The notes: generated by a model not told the origin, from the sequence alone. Counted from the stretch's first letter, positions 22,601-35,309 are shown. The stretch is DNA of 64,000 nucleotides from Diphasiastrum complanatum (GCA_029204225.1 CM055112.1:22882578-22946577), one strand, 5' to 3'. Numbers and translations: made by a program.

Positions 22601-23702
22601 TGGTTTTCCCAAGCATCCCACCTCCTTGAGTCATTTGGCATTTCTAACATTGATCTCCTTCAAGCACTCATCAGTACATCAGACGGTTTTCATACAAAGT
22701 AAATATCGATCGGGCATGACAGGGCCAATCAGTGGTCTACTAACAGAGATCAAAGGCAGTGCATCACTCAAAGCTGTGTCGCAGTCAAAATTTAGAGTGA
22801 TTCCACTTTCCAAAATTTTAGGTCCATAGCTGCAATTGCACTCAATCATACCATGTCCTAATAGCTTGGTGCTGAAATCAAATAACTATTACTCTTCTCA
22901 TTCTGAAGCATTAGCATCAACTACAACTACATACGGCCATTGGATAAGAAGATTTTTTTGAAACGTGTCCAGTCAAATCTTACATGAATGGATGGATAGA
23001 CCCCCATTACGTTTGTCCTTTAAATCTAATTGATAGTGGTTTTCAGCCCTGAAAATACATAGCTCTTATAAATAGAATGTTGAAATATGGACGATGGAAG
23101 CGAGCCCACATGGATGGAGCTTAAAAAAATCGTCCTCTAACGGCATTCAGTGTGCCCGTCTTAAAATTTGGGCAATATTTTTGCGACACATATTAAGCTG
23201 ATAATGTGTGTTTATCAGCATATTATGGAGATAATGGCTTGTCCTCTCATCAAGCCACAGTACTAATGTGAGTTATTCGGTGCATTGCGGAGATAATGGC
23301 CTTTCTTCTTGTCAAGCTGCAGGAAGTCGCTACCGCAGCTTGACGAGAGGATTCGTCCTTGATTTCAATAATACGCCTCTATACACCCACTATCTAGCTC
23401 ATAACAGCAACCTATACTGTATAGACGGGCGTGTATATACATGAGCAAGGAAAGCGCATTATACATCCAAAGATTACCTGCTTGTGTGTTTGCAATCTCA
23501 TGGCGAGCTGGGTGAAGTTCCAAAAACTCCCCGTTCGATTGGGCATGGGTTTGGGCACAGCATTGGTGGCGATCCCTTGCGCGTGGTCAGTCCTGCTGCG
23601 AAATGTGGTAAGGTGGGAGTAGTAAAACGATGATTTGCTCCCGCCCAAGTGCCTGGACAGAAGATGTTTGCTACGAGCACGCAATCCGTGATAAACCGGC
23701 AT
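7879..23702 (-). CDS. MIC60: MIC60/mitofilin-like MICOS subunit, 3' end outside window
   Basis: MIC60 is the inner-membrane core of MICOS, which forms cristae junctions and, in plants, also contacts outer-membrane machinery. Nine exons join in frame, all at phase 0: 23478-23702, 21203-21886, 18537-18701, 18232-18393, 16785-16862, 9204-9296, 8721-8840, 8311-8388 and 7879-8058 (about 595 codons). Exon 1 is Arg/Ser-rich, as in a mitochondrial presequence. Exon 2 has one membrane span (GLVVILLTALGVLEY, ~112-126) and then an acidic spacer. Exons 4-7 form a coiled coil. Exons 8-9 carry the family signature (FNARSEEARQSH, VHKLALG, LPAEAIKDGTRTPVELQEK). The next expected block, FD-LKGTLRHF, is missing, so roughly 100 C-terminal residues lie left of the window. 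An upstream in-frame ATG at 23822 would add 40 residues; I prefer 23702 because its start reads as a better presequence. A (GA)n leader lies upstream. No internal stop is seen. Confidence 0.92.
9363..9709. repeat. 174-bp tandem duplication in MIC60 intron 5
   Basis: Unit 1 (9363-9536) and unit 2 (9537-9709) begin with CTTGAAGGTCTTCAAGTAG and end with AGAAGCCGA. They differ at only a handful of bases, such as CCCGTAGCG versus CCCATAGCA. The copy is recent and lies just inside the intron, about 70 bp from exon 6. Confidence 0.9.
10445..10605 (+). repeat. Interspersed repeat fragment with an AATAAA-like 3' motif
   Basis: Two family links are visible. 10448-10532 matches 32027-32154: CCCAACCAAACCTAGATC, then ACCAGCAGCAT-TAGCTACTA, then CACTAGTGAGAG. 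10550-10605 matches 19545-19598: GTCTT-TATGC...TTGGCAT...AAAGACATTAATAAA. In both of the latter cases a CT microsatellite follows directly. This looks like the 3' end of a retroposed element carrying a polyadenylation-like signal, but no coding part can be assigned. Confidence 0.5.
10606..10731 (+). repeat. (CTT)n/(CT)n microsatellite
   Basis: Alternating CTT and CT runs lie between the repeat 3' motif and the ATG at 10735. They are of low complexity, and reading frames through them are artefacts. Confidence 0.97.
10735..11520 (+). pseudogene. Pro/Ser-rich ORF of unknown origin, probably retroelement-derived
   Basis: An open frame of 261 codons starts MAPPRKK. It is low-complexity Pro/Leu/Ser and ends in a more ordinary stretch (LLQDFQGLKTELHMVKTEM). 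Between about 10890 and 11120 a second frame reads a more regular acidic-Pro repeat (SAPDLPPDDPAPLAVPLAG). This suggests that the original protein used that frame and that two indels have since shifted it. I recognise no domain. It sits in sense with the LINE fragment that resumes at 13778 and could be its N-terminal part, split by the minus-strand copia remnant. That link is speculative. Confidence 0.35.
10963..11076 (+). repeat. 57-bp tandem repeat encoding an acidic-Pro 19-mer
   Basis: Two near-identical 57-bp units (10963-11019 and 11020-11076) and a partial third unit encode SAPDLPPDDPAPLAVPLAG in the frame offset from the longest ORF. Shorter CCCGCTCCAGACCCTGCC units follow to about 11160. 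Confidence 0.75.
11525..12555 (-). pseudogene. Decayed minus-strand copia remnant with a gag fragment
   Basis: At 12314-12517 the minus strand reads NYSSWSCKLRF and then TSKSAWETLSKIY, the hallmark spacing of a Ty1/copia gag (UBN2-like) domain. The rest is shifted or broken. A 219-codon minus frame at 11448-12107 follows but resembles no pol domain I know. The matching LTR and primer-binding site lie to the right (13331-13777). No second LTR is visible on the left, so this end is probably deleted. Confidence 0.5.
13331..13342 (-). other. Primer-binding site of the minus-strand copia remnant
   Basis: On the minus strand this reads TGGTATCAAAGC, one base away from the initiator-Met tRNA complement TGGTATCAGAGC used by many copia elements. 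It directly follows the end of the LTR (CCTACA). Confidence 0.8.
13343..13777 (-). repeat. 5' LTR of the minus-strand copia remnant
   Basis: Its boundaries are inferred from TGTTAGAAATAAG at the right end and CCTACA at the left end on the minus strand, next to the primer-binding site, giving 435 bp with proper TG...CA ends. A (GAA)n tract at 13382-13404 lies within it. The LINE coding sequence resumes a few bases beyond 13777, so the element appears to have landed in a LINE. Confidence 0.7.
13778..15400 (+). pseudogene. LINE-type retrotransposon fragment: endonuclease fused to C-terminus, RT missing
   Basis: The sequence enters in the exonuclease-endonuclease-phosphatase fold with FLTGDFHARTAS (the GDFNAR motif) and continues through DYLMGSP to LSDHSFLSF (the SDH motif), ending at 14491. 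From 14500 on it already reads the LINE C-terminal part. First comes GAGDWLSAQP and a Cys/His stretch (CVCGQPIDALAIHFLRC). Another frame then reads ATHDVVRDATAAIARNGGFH, RKRIDIVLSRD and PTDALIPLAIETYGTLHRRF. The whole reverse transcriptase domain is absent between the two. Two further frameshifts (about 14700 and 15080) break the tail. A 3' UTR with GGGGACGTATATATCTTT runs to about 15400. Confidence 0.8.
15526..16233 (+). mobile_element. Probable short LTR-element relic with a copia-type PBS
   Basis: TGGTATCAGAGC at 15579-15590 is a perfect initiator-Met tRNA primer site. The ~50 bp before it (GTTATTAGTTATC...ACAGCAATAGATCAGAAAAGC) recur at about 16184-16232, as expected if both are LTR 3' ends. 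No gag or pol motif lies between them, so this would be a deletion derivative or TRIM-like relic. The LTR starts could not be fixed. Confidence 0.4.
16863..18231. other. MIC60 intron 4, no other feature
   Basis: A CT-rich stretch (about 17345-17520) on the plus strand gives a low-complexity open frame with no family resemblance. Nothing else is supported. Confidence 0.5.
18847..18905 (+). repeat. (CT)n microsatellite followed by a C run
   Basis: Fifty bases of CT are followed by nine C, within MIC60 intron 2. Confidence 0.97.
19022..19598 (+). repeat. Repeat-derived segment with a short PIP-box-like ORF
   Basis: A 64-codon frame starts at 19048 and includes QPQITDFF at 19117-19140, which fits the QxxI/LxxFF PCNA-binding pattern, followed by an acidic stretch. 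The segment ends in GTCTTGTATGC...AAAGACATTAATAAA and then (CT)n, the same tail as at 10550-10605. It is probably a retroposed 3' fragment in MIC60 intron 2. The ORF itself is not identified and may be chance. Confidence 0.4.
19599..19657 (+). repeat. (CT)n microsatellite directly after a repeat 3' motif
   Basis: Fifty-nine bases of CT begin immediately after AATAAAG. Confidence 0.97.
20240..20760. repeat. Diverged ~150-bp duplication in MIC60 intron 2
   Basis: 20262-20360 and 20590-20700 share an ordered set of words: GCA-AGAAC-ATAAAT-TGTAGTAGA, ATGATC-CCACT, TATCTAAGTT-A-TC-AAGTC-AAGCTA, and CTAAGA. The copies are old and broken. No coding content is seen in this intron. Confidence 0.5.
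21887..23477. other. MIC60 intron 1
   Basis: This lies between donor CAG|GTAATC (exon ending at 23478) and acceptor GACAG (exon starting at 21886), read on the minus strand. Plus-strand frames at 22161-22702 have no stops for up to 93 codons but resemble nothing I can name. They may be old LINE sequence. Confidence 0.5.
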
Positions 23703-23870
23703 CTTGCTGCTACCACCCTCTCTCTGCACCCTCCTCAGACGAAGAATAATGGATCGTAGAGATGATCCAAGATCAGGAGGAGGCAATCCACAAAAAGAGA
23801 AAAGCGCAAAGCGCAGTAACAAGGAGAAAATCTTCTATTCTTCTTAATAAATCTCTCTTCTTTTAGCGCG

Positions 23871-23876
<6 letters not shown>

Positions 23877-23921
<45 letters not shown>
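23877..23921 (-). repeat. (GA)n tract upstream of the MIC60 start
   Basis: On the gene's strand this is a GA microsatellite 55 nt before the ATG at 23822 and about 175 nt before the preferred ATG at 23702, so it may lie in the 5' leader or core promoter. GA repeats in plant promoters can bind BPC/GAGA-binding factors. That role is inferred here. Confidence 0.8.
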
Positions 23922-23924
<3 letters not shown>

Positions 23925-24317
23925 GGAAACAATTAGGGCTACCAAGGGTCGTATACCAGTTTTAATTTAGCTTTGTGCCTACCCACGAAGAAAAGTCGTC
24001 CTTGTTTCTACCATCATCAAATTTTGACAATTGCTTGAAAGTTGATGGCAACTTAAAGCACCTTTAAAAAATTTCCAGTGTATTTTCAAGTCACTTTAAT
24101 TCCAAGAATATGCATCCATAGCAATTTGACAAATAAGAGGAACCTTACAGGTTGTAAGTTTCCTATTAAAAAATGTGTGGAAATGTTTTGCCACAGGTAA
24201 AAAAATGATAGATTTTTTCCAACAATAAAACATTATTACCTCATGTTAAAAAATATCACTTACTGTAAACAAAAATTTCACTTACCTAGCTACAACAGAA
24301 TAGAGAGAAACTTCTTC

Positions 24318-25324
24318 TGTTGGATTTATTTCCTCTAGTCACCTAAATCCCATTTTAATCTGCTTCCATTCATGCTGCATATTTACTCGCGTTGTCGCGC
24401 AGTCTGCATATTAACATGCAAATTCTCACAGGCGATGAAAAGACGAAAAGCAAAGGCTGACGTCACACCCTCTTCACGCCCATGCAGCTGCTCTAACAAA
24501 CTGGACAACGACTGCAGCCACTCACGATCTCCTACAGACAACACATCCACCCTGTATTTTCTTCATCTGCACACCTGTAACATTATGTATATATTGAATA
24601 CCATGTTGCGTATTCAACAGTGAAGAAATTAGTAAGCGAGAGAGAACGAAGAAGAGAAGCTTATCAGAGATAGACAAAAAGTAGATGCTCTGTGCATTGA
24701 TTCTTTTTTGTCAGCAATAAGGTTTCATTCCTTTACAGTTTGAATAAGTTTCGTAGGGCACGCGGCTTCGTCCGCTACTGTCTTGTGCTCTACCGCATTA
24801 TTGACATGTATACGTGATATACTTAATCTGATACAGTTCTTTGTTCTGCGTTCAGATTTGTGTTAATATCGTAATGCTTATTATTCATTCTGTCTGATCC
24901 TTCTAGTTGCTCTTTCTGGTAATAGACGACTAACATTAAATCTTGTCTTTCGCGAATGTTTCGCGACTAATTATCAGTCAAGCACTGTCTAGCTCTTCGC
25001 GAATCATTCGCGACACATAATTTGTCTAGCTATTCGCGACAAATTATTCTTCTGCCGCTTCGTTTATTAATGTTTGGCTACGTAATCAAGAACGACCGTG
25101 ATTTCCATCACTAACGTTCTGTTCATTCTGATAGGCGTAGTCATGCTTTCGGAGAGAGTCGCATAGCTCGTTTCATTGTGCACGAACAATTTTTGTTTGA
25201 GTTCATTTCTCGTTCGTATTTCGTTTCTCGTTTGTGTTCGTCTTATCCCTTTGAGCTAAAAAAAAAAATTGTTTCTAACATACGACACCTTTCTCAACTC
25301 TCGCTACTCTCCCTCTCTCCAACA
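24318..25324 (+). repeat. 5' LTR of copia A with repeated TTCGCGA motifs
   Basis: This is a 1007-bp LTR. Between about 24948 and 25050 the word TTCGCGA occurs five times, twice as the palindrome TTCGCGAA. The 3' LTR has lost or mutated some of these sites. Confidence 0.93.
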
Positions 25325-25479
25325 TGGTATCAGAGCCATTTTCATAGCTTGATAAGCTTCCACAGTAAAAGTCTCTACTAGTCGATAGAGTAATTGTTTT
25401 CTTGTTCTGTATTTCAGCATCAGATTTTCATACTTAAGTCATTGATAGTTTCTCCTATCACTTAGACTAATTCCTCCAC

Positions 25480-26340
25480 ATGGATTCCCAAGGGAAAGCC
25501 AGTCCTATCATGGACAAGTTTGATGGAGCCAATTACCATCTGAAAATTTAAGATGAAAATTGTACTAATGGCTAAAGAATTGTATGACGTTGTTACAGGT
25601 GCAGAAGGGAAACCCCATGCAAACGACACAGCAATCGCCAGATGGAAGCTGAAGGATGGAAAGGCTTTCGCGTTGATCATCCTCAACATCACGGATACCC
25701 AGATCGGCCATGTATCCGAGGCTCAAACATCGAAAGAAGTCTGGGACATCTTGAGCACACTATATGAAGTGCAAGATATAGCTTCCAAGCTACATCTCAG
25801 GAAGAAATTATACTCCCTCAAGATGACGAATGGTGATTCTCTGCAGAATCACATTAATCAATTCAAGAACCTGCTAAGACAAATGGCCGCTGTCGGATCT
25901 GTCATTGACGATCAAGACGCAGTGATGCAACTGCTTACAAGCTTGTCAAGCTCTTACGACAGTTGGGTGATGATCATCACGACTCATCCAGAATTGACTC
26001 TTTCGAGAGTCATTACTATGTTGTTGCAGGAAGACACGCAGAGGAACGAAGCCTCAAGTTCTTCAGCTGATTCTCACGTCTTGTACACCAACAAGAGCAC
26101 GACAAAGCAGAAGAAGAAGAAAGGCCTGAAGCAATCAAAGCCAGACCAGAAACCAGCTCAGCACAAGGAACAGTCGAATCCTTAGACAAAGAAGAAGCTG
26201 TTCCGCACATACTACAACGAAACAACCACAAAATACAAGACTGTCGAATACTTCAAGCAAAGAACAACAACAAGGGGCAGTCGAATCAAGTGGCAAATGC
26301 AGTTGCAGAAGCTCCACAGCCTATTCAATAAGCGGATCAT
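25480..26340 (+). pseudogene. Copia A gag
   Basis: The ATG at 25480 opens MDSQGKASPIMDKFDGANYHL, then a frameshift leads to a stop at 25549. The frame resumes as KMKIVLMAKELYDVV with the UBN2-type core (AQTSKEVWDILSTLY, KLHLRKKLYSLKM, LTSLSSSYDSW). A TAG at 26183 and a further shift follow. A zinc-knuckle remnant (HKIQDC) lies near 26230. Compared with copia B, the Trp of NYHLWKFK is lost at the first frameshift. Confidence 0.85.
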
Positions 26341-26343
26341 GAT

Positions 26344-27617
26344 GTCTTCATGACCAGCCATCAAAGAGCATCTGGCGACAGTTCTTGGTTCCTAGATTCC
26401 GGAGTCACTCAGCATATGAATAGCCTCATTGGCTGTTTCGAGTCCTATACATCTTACAGTACCCAGAAATATGTCCACCTTGGTGACAAAATAGCACATG
26501 GGCTATTAAAGATGAAGGCATTGTAAAATTAAACTTTGCCAATGATCAATCTAAGCTACTCTCTAAAGTCTTTTATGTACCAAATTTTTTTACGAATCTG
26601 CTCTCTGTAAGCAGAATCACAGATCTAGGACACATAGTAGAATTCAAATGTGATCAGTGTAAAGTAGTTGATAGGACTGACAAGATCCTAGCACTTGGGA
26701 AGAGACATAGATACTTGTACAAATTGAGTCATTGTTTTTCTGCCTCTAGTCAGGCTCTCAGTACTTCAATTCATTCAAATAAAGGTTTACTTTGGCATTA
26801 TAGACTTGGTCATTTAAATCATGCTGCTGTACAACAAATGTCTAGACAAACTATTGTTCTTGATCTCGACTATCCTCGCGAAAGAGTCGAGTTACCTGTC
26901 TGTCAATATTGTCTAGTTGGTAAACAAACTAGGAAACCTTTTAAATCAAGCCATCAACACATTGCTAGAGGATTGCTAGATGTTGTATATTCAGATATTT
27001 GTGGCCCAATGAAAAATCCTTCGTTGAAGGATGCCAAGTATTTTATAGCCTTTATTGATGAATTTTCCAGAAAGACCATGGTGTATTTTATAAAGAAGAA
27101 ATCAGAAGCCTTCAACTGCTTCGGAATCTTCAAAGAGCGTGCAGAGAAGGAGACTGGAAGGACAATTAAGGCCCTCAGGTCAGACAACGGTGGAGAATAT
27201 ATCTCTATTGAGTTTAAGGAGTACTGCCAAAGCCAAGGCATTGAGCAGCAATTCATTACTCCTTACAGTCCTCAGTCTAATAGCTTAGCCGAGAGGAAGA
27301 ACCGTACTCTGGTCGAATCTGCCAAATGTATGTTATCGCATGCATCGTTGCCTAAGAGATTCTGGGCTGAAGCTGTCTCCACTACAGCCTATGTCCAGAA
27401 CAGATGTTCGACCAAGGCCCTCTCAGACAAGACACCCCACGAGGTGTGGACAAGCTCTAAGCCTTCTTTAAAGAACCTAAGAGTGTTTGGGTGCATTGCC
27501 TACGCGCAGATCCCAAAAGACACGAGGAAGGAATTGGACTTCCAAGGTCTCAAGACCATTCTGATCGGATATACTTCATTTGATAATACTTATAAGCTGT
27601 ATGATCCTGATACCTAG
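26344..27617 (+). pseudogene. Copia A protease trace, pre-integrase and integrase
   Basis: Near 26385 the frame reads SWFLDSGVTQHMN, the protease active-site region (usually DSGA), followed by a stop. From 26715 a 300-codon open frame carries the pre-integrase finger (WHYRLGHLNH, CQYCLVGK) and an integrase core with YSDICGPM, RSDNGGEY and SNSLAERKNRT giving D, D and E. It ends with the usual PHEVW and LIGY region. A TAG replaces a codon after DPDT. Confidence 0.9.
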
Positions 27618-28262
27618 CAAATCTTGTATAGCCAGGATACAATCTTCATTGAGGATCAGTTCGTCGACCTCAAAGGCAAGGATGTTGCTCAAGAAGAACC
27701 CTCGTCACCTGCCATTGACATGATAGTCCGAGCTTCTGGCTCAAGCGTGTCTATTCTCGACTCACTTCGAGACAACGAATCAGACAAAGATGTTGCTGCT
27801 ATCCAGCAACACATCCCCGGAGCGGTTCTTCAGTCGAATCCTCCCAGAAGATCAAGCCGAGTGCGCACACAGCCCACAAGGTATACTCCTGAGTCTACTT
27901 GTCTCTTGATACAAGAACCGATGACAGTTGAAGAGGCACTCAGCCAACCAGACTCTGATCTCTGGAGAGAAGCTATGGATAGAGAGTATTCCTCCCTGAT
28001 CAAGAACTAGACATGGTCATTAGTCGAAGCTCCTATTGGCTGCAATATCATTGATTGCAAATGGATCTTTAAGATCAAATACAATGCCAACGGAGCAATT
28101 GACCGAAGGAAGGCAAGACTGGTAGCATGAGGATTCACCCAGATCCCGAATGTCGACTACAGTGAGACTTTTAGTCCAGTCATCAAACATTCGTCGATCC
28201 AAACGCTCCTTTCTTGTACTGCAGCTGCTGACCTCGAAGTGTCTCAATCTATCAAGGGAGCG
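27618..28262 (+). pseudogene. Copia A linker and truncated N-terminal RT
   Basis: The frame reads RRSSRVRTQPTRY, EALSQPDSDLWREAM and then, after a stop, CNIIDCKWIFKIKYN and VDYSETFSPVIKHSSI, a typical copia RT entry. It stops being RT after TAAADLE (about 28236), where it joins the end of the RNase H region. The YVDD-bearing core is deleted. Confidence 0.85.
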
Positions 28263-28567
28263 TTTTGGTAGAGAAATTTACTGTCAGACGTTAATCTGAA
28301 TCAGTATAGCCCTACAATTTTATTTTTGATAATCATAGTGCTATTGCCTTATCGACCAACCCTATATTTCACTCTAGGAGTAAGCACATTGAAATCATAT
28401 ATCACTACATCAGGGGCAAGGTTCTCAACAAGGAAGTAAGCTTAACGTACTGCAGAACACAGGACATGGTTGCAGACATATTTACGAAAGCACTCAGTGT
28501 TAATGCACACAACAAATTTTGTGCATTGCTTAGTCTGAAGATCAAAGCATTCACGGATCCAGATTAA
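28263..28567 (+). pseudogene. Copia A RNase H C-terminus
   Basis: After the deletion the sequence resumes with RNLLSDVNLNQ and DNHSAIALSTNP, then HSRSKHIEI, YHYIRGKV, VADIFTKALS and a stop at the polypurine tract. It matches the corresponding end of copia B. Confidence 0.85.
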
Positions 28568-28574
28568 GAGGGGG

Positions 28575-29587
28575 TGTTGGATTTATTTCCTCTAGTCACC
28601 TAAATCCCATTTTAATCTGCCTCAATTCATGCTGCATATTAACTCGCGCTGTCGCGCAGTCCGCATATTAACATGCATATTCTCACAGGTGATGACAAAA
28701 AGCAAAGACTGACGTCACCCCCTCTTCACGCCCATGTAGCTGTGCTAACAGACTGGACAATGACTGCAGCCACCCACGATCTCCTACATCAGCACATCCA
28801 CCCTGTATTTTCTTCATCTGCACACTTGTAACATTATGTATATATTGAATACCATTTTGCGTATTCAACGGTGAAGAAGTTAGTAAGCGAGAGAGAACGA
28901 AGAAGAGAAGCTTATCAGAGACAGCCAAAAAGTAGATGCTTTGTGCATTGATTCTTTAATTTGTCAACAATAAGGTTTCATTCCTTTACAGTTTGAATAA
29001 GCTTCGTAGGGCCCGCGGCTTCGTCCGCTACTATCTTGTGCTCTAGCGCATTATTGACATGTATACTTGATATACTTAATCTGATATAGTTTTTTGTTCT
29101 GCATTCAGATTTGTGTTAATATTGTTATGCTTATTATTCATTCTGTCTAATCTTTCTAGTTGCTCTTTCTGGTAATAGACGACTAACATTTTGTCTTGTC
29201 TTTCGCGACTAATTATCAGTCGAGCATTGTCTAGCTCTTCGTGAATCATTCGCGACACATTATTTGTCTAGCTATTCGCAACAAATTATTCTTCTGGCAC
29301 TTCGTTTGTTAACGTTTGGCTACGTAATCAAGAACGACTGTGATTTCCATCACTGACATTTTGTTCGTTCTGATAGGCGTAGTCATGCTTTCGGAGAGAG
29401 TCGCATAGCTCGTTCCGCTGCGCACGAACAATTTTCGTTCGAGTTAGTTTCTCGTTCGAGTTCGTTTCTCATTCGTGTTTTGTTTCTCATTCGTGTTCGT
29501 CTTACCCCTTTGAGCTAAAATATTTTTTGTTTTGTTTCTAACATACGACACCTTTCTCAACTCTCGCTATTCTCCCTCTCTCCAACA
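28575..29587 (+). repeat. 3' LTR of copia A
   Basis: This 1013-bp LTR pairs with 24318-25324. It ends in CCAACA and is followed by the TCTTC duplication at 29588-29592. Confidence 0.93.
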
Positions 29588-29592
29588 TCTTC

Positions 29593-32026
29593 AATAGCTG
29601 CAACATCTGCAAGCTCTCCTTCAAGGTCTATGTTCTTGATTCCAACTGCTTTGCTCTATCGTCTGCAGTGCAGCCTTGGACTCTACAATGATGAATTTGA
29701 GCTTAATTGCATCAAGAGCTTTATGCTCCAGTTTTTAGTTTGCAAACTTTGTGCTTGCTGCTTAGCTTATCTATTCCAACAGAACGTCCTTCCTAGCCAT
29801 CACGATCCCATTTTCTTATGGTCGCATCAGCTTGAAAATTATGGCCAGGTTTTGTCAAGCTTCAGAACAGCAAACGAGCAAAAAGAAAATGTGAATAGTA
29901 AAAGAAGGAGGAGCTCCACAGCCAGCACGACGAAGGAGAAAGAAGAAACGACGGGCAGTAAAAAACGAGCAGTAAATGTAGAAACGTAAGCCTCAAATTT
30001 TTTTGAGGTACTTTACATCGGGGAAGGCCCGCGCCCTCGGGCCTTCCCAGATTAAAGGCCTTGGGCCCTTGAGCACAATGGCCTTAAATTTGGAAAGGCC
30101 CTAGGGAGGGGGCCTTCCCCTAAACTTTTAAAAGCTTCATTTAGATGGAGGGGCATATTCCCATCATAGTGCATCATAGTGGATCCACCCTCGTCACATT
30201 GGATCCACCCTTACCAAGGGTGGATGCAGAGACGATGGAGGATGTAAGGAGCTCTCCACCACCCTTGGATGGGGCAAGGGACCACCTTGCATTATAAACT
30301 CCTCCCTTGTATATGGGTCTCAAAAGTTATATGAATGAATTACTAAGATCGAGTTTGGAGACCCCATTACTTGATTTCTAATGATGAGGACTTGATTTTG
30401 TGTGCTTGGTTGAAGTTTTAAGCCCTTCATGGATAGAATATGAAAATAATGAGCCCTCTTGGATGGAACCTAAAAATCTAATTCGTTAAGGTATCCTGGG
30501 CTTAATAATTTTTGAGACACGTTGAGTTAGATAGTTTGTGCTTATCAACATATTATGGATTTTCTTGTCTCACTACTAGGCTCAACAAGATGGCTCTCCA
30601 TTAATTTCCACAATATGCCTCTAATCCCCTATTGGAGCCAAGTTGGATAAGAGGGTACCATGTGGCAATCGAGACACAAATCCGAGTCTTAGTCTACACC
30701 TGGAGTAAGTACTAGGGACATTTGGAAGCCTATGGAATGTACTTGGCCTGTAAATGTAGATGTACGTTGAGAATATTGTACATAATTCAGCTAGTACTAA
30801 ATAATGTTGTTGCAAAAAAAATCTTCCATAAAAAACATTTATATTGAGGTTACCTTCAATAATGAGCAATATCATTGAGGATGTCAAAGCCCTAGTTATG
30901 GCAGCTAGGCAACAAAGAGTACAATGGATAGATGGTATGTTCTAGTGTGTAGAGCATAATGTATGATTGGTACGAGAGGAAATAGATGCATAGGCTGAAG
31001 AAAGGAACCAACCAACAAACTGACAAGGTTAGTGATTTTATGATTGGCCTTCCTCTAAGAATCGTGTATTTTAAAAAGTGCGAATTTCTCTCTATCAAAT
31101 TAGTTGTGTCAACTTGACCTTGTGGAAATTTGCGACCCCATTTCGGCCACATCCTCCTCTAGATAGTTGTTGATTCCATTCAACCCAAGGGAACATATCA
31201 TACCACATCTTCTACGTGCGCATATTTATCGTCCAAAGCACAAACTAGCTTGTCAAATCTTTCCCACATGGTTCAATGTAACGTGCTACATAGTTGTGCA
31301 TAGAGCTCATCACATCGGTTGGAGGAGAATTTTGGCAATAAAGTCTCTATCCATGTCTATTTGGAATGAAATGTGCACAAAAGCATGTTGTAGGCTAGTT
31401 GTTCTCACTTTCCACCATCAATAGTCCAACTAGCCTCATCAGTTTTCACAATCGAGGTTATGACATGCAAATCCACAAGGGATGGACAATGAAAATCGCT
31501 CAGGGGCTTATGCTTCTAAGCTTGGCAAAAACAACTTCAAATATCAATCGTAGCTCTATGTATTATGTCATTCTTCCTAATCATCTGAGTAGATCATGTA
31601 CCATATTGCCATATCATGACCCATCTGATTTGAGACTACGACGCCAAACAATGAAAAGTTAACCTGGTTGGTCTTGAAGTACAATCTGATGAAATTTTAC
31701 AGCAAAATGAATCCCACTCAATACTAAAAGTGATGAAGGGTGCACATTTGATTGATCTAGATCCAAACTATGAGCTAGAATCAAGATTAGTTGCCAAAAC
31801 TGGCTTATCTTGGCATTTATCTCCACAAAAGGCACATAGATTTGATCAAACACTCCAAAGAAAGGTGCAGCAAGCTTTTTAGACCTATAATCCACTTCAG
31901 TACCATCCCATGAATGCAATAAATACATAAGATCACTCGCATATTCTAAAGCCCCTCACCTAAGGATGCACTAGCCAAGCAAGTCACAACAAAGGAACAC
32001 AAGGGAAACGAATGGTGGACAAACCA
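29593..32026. other. Decayed intergenic DNA
   Basis: Frames up to 119 codons occur (for example 29630-29989 plus and 31659-31928 minus), but none shows a known domain, plausible start context or homologous neighbour. A GC-rich hairpin lies at 30019-30118. BamHI-like TGGATCCACC repeats occur around 30179-30230. Confidence 0.4.
30019..30118. repeat. GC-rich nested inverted repeat (hairpin family, copy 1)
   Basis: GGGAAGGCCCG (about 30020-30030), six bases, then CGGGCCTTCCC form a perfect 11-bp stem. A second outer arm GGGGCCTTCCCC near 30107-30118 can also pair with the left arm. Related stems occur at about 45993-46021 and 56771-56796. Confidence 0.75.
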
Positions 32027-32154
32027 TCCCAACCAAACCTAGATCTTATGGATCTAGCTCCCAAGCTATGGATCAATCGCCCACAAGGGATAGAGGAGTC
32101 ACACCAGCAGCATATAGCTACTAGCACCATAATTCAAGCTTACACTAGTGAGAG
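32027..32154 (+). repeat. Second copy of the repeat at 10448-10532
   Basis: It shares CCCAACCAAACCTAGATC, AGAGGA-TCA-ACCAGCAGCAT and CACTAGTGAGAG with the copy in MIC60 intron 5. It carries about 45 extra bases in the middle. Confidence 0.6.
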
Positions 32155-32359
32155 TGTAGTGGGTATTTCCTATCCACCTTCAAACCTAGATCCAAGATCA
32201 ATCAAGCATCAAGAGATGAAGAGGATTATCTTGTTGTCAGCGGAGATTCGTTCCCTTGAGAGCAATAACATAGTCATATTCAAGAACATGCTTTTGATCT
32301 ACATCTAACACTAAGATTAACACTATGATCCATTAACACTACTCAAGTGAAGGTAAAGC

Positions 32360-35300
<2,941 letters not shown>

Positions 35301-35309
35301 AAATGGTTC

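Larger units (their letters stand above)
24318..29587 (+). mobile_element. Ty1/copia element A, full LTRs but deleted pol
   Basis: LTRs at 24318-25324 and 28575-29587 start TGTTGGA and end CCAACA. They are flanked by the 5-bp duplication TCTTC (24313-24317 and 29588-29592). A perfect TGGTATCAGAGC primer site is at 25325-25336. A polypurine tract AAGAGGGGG (28566-28574) abuts the 3' LTR. The internal 3.25 kb keeps gag, a protease trace, integrase, the start of RT and the end of RNase H. The RT catalytic core is gone and several stops and shifts are present, so the copy is dead. LTR divergence is clearly higher than in the chromovirus (several percent with indels). Confidence 0.95.

Noticed and set aside
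22161-22829. Overlapping plus-strand frames of 67-93 codons in MIC60 intron 1
   Set aside because: They look faintly coding, but I could not match any to a LINE or other domain, and they switch frames repeatedly.
29630-29989. 119-codon frame just right of copia A
   Set aside because: It starts a few dozen bases past the LTR, has a low-complexity Lys/Ser/Thr tail and shows no known domain or promoter context.
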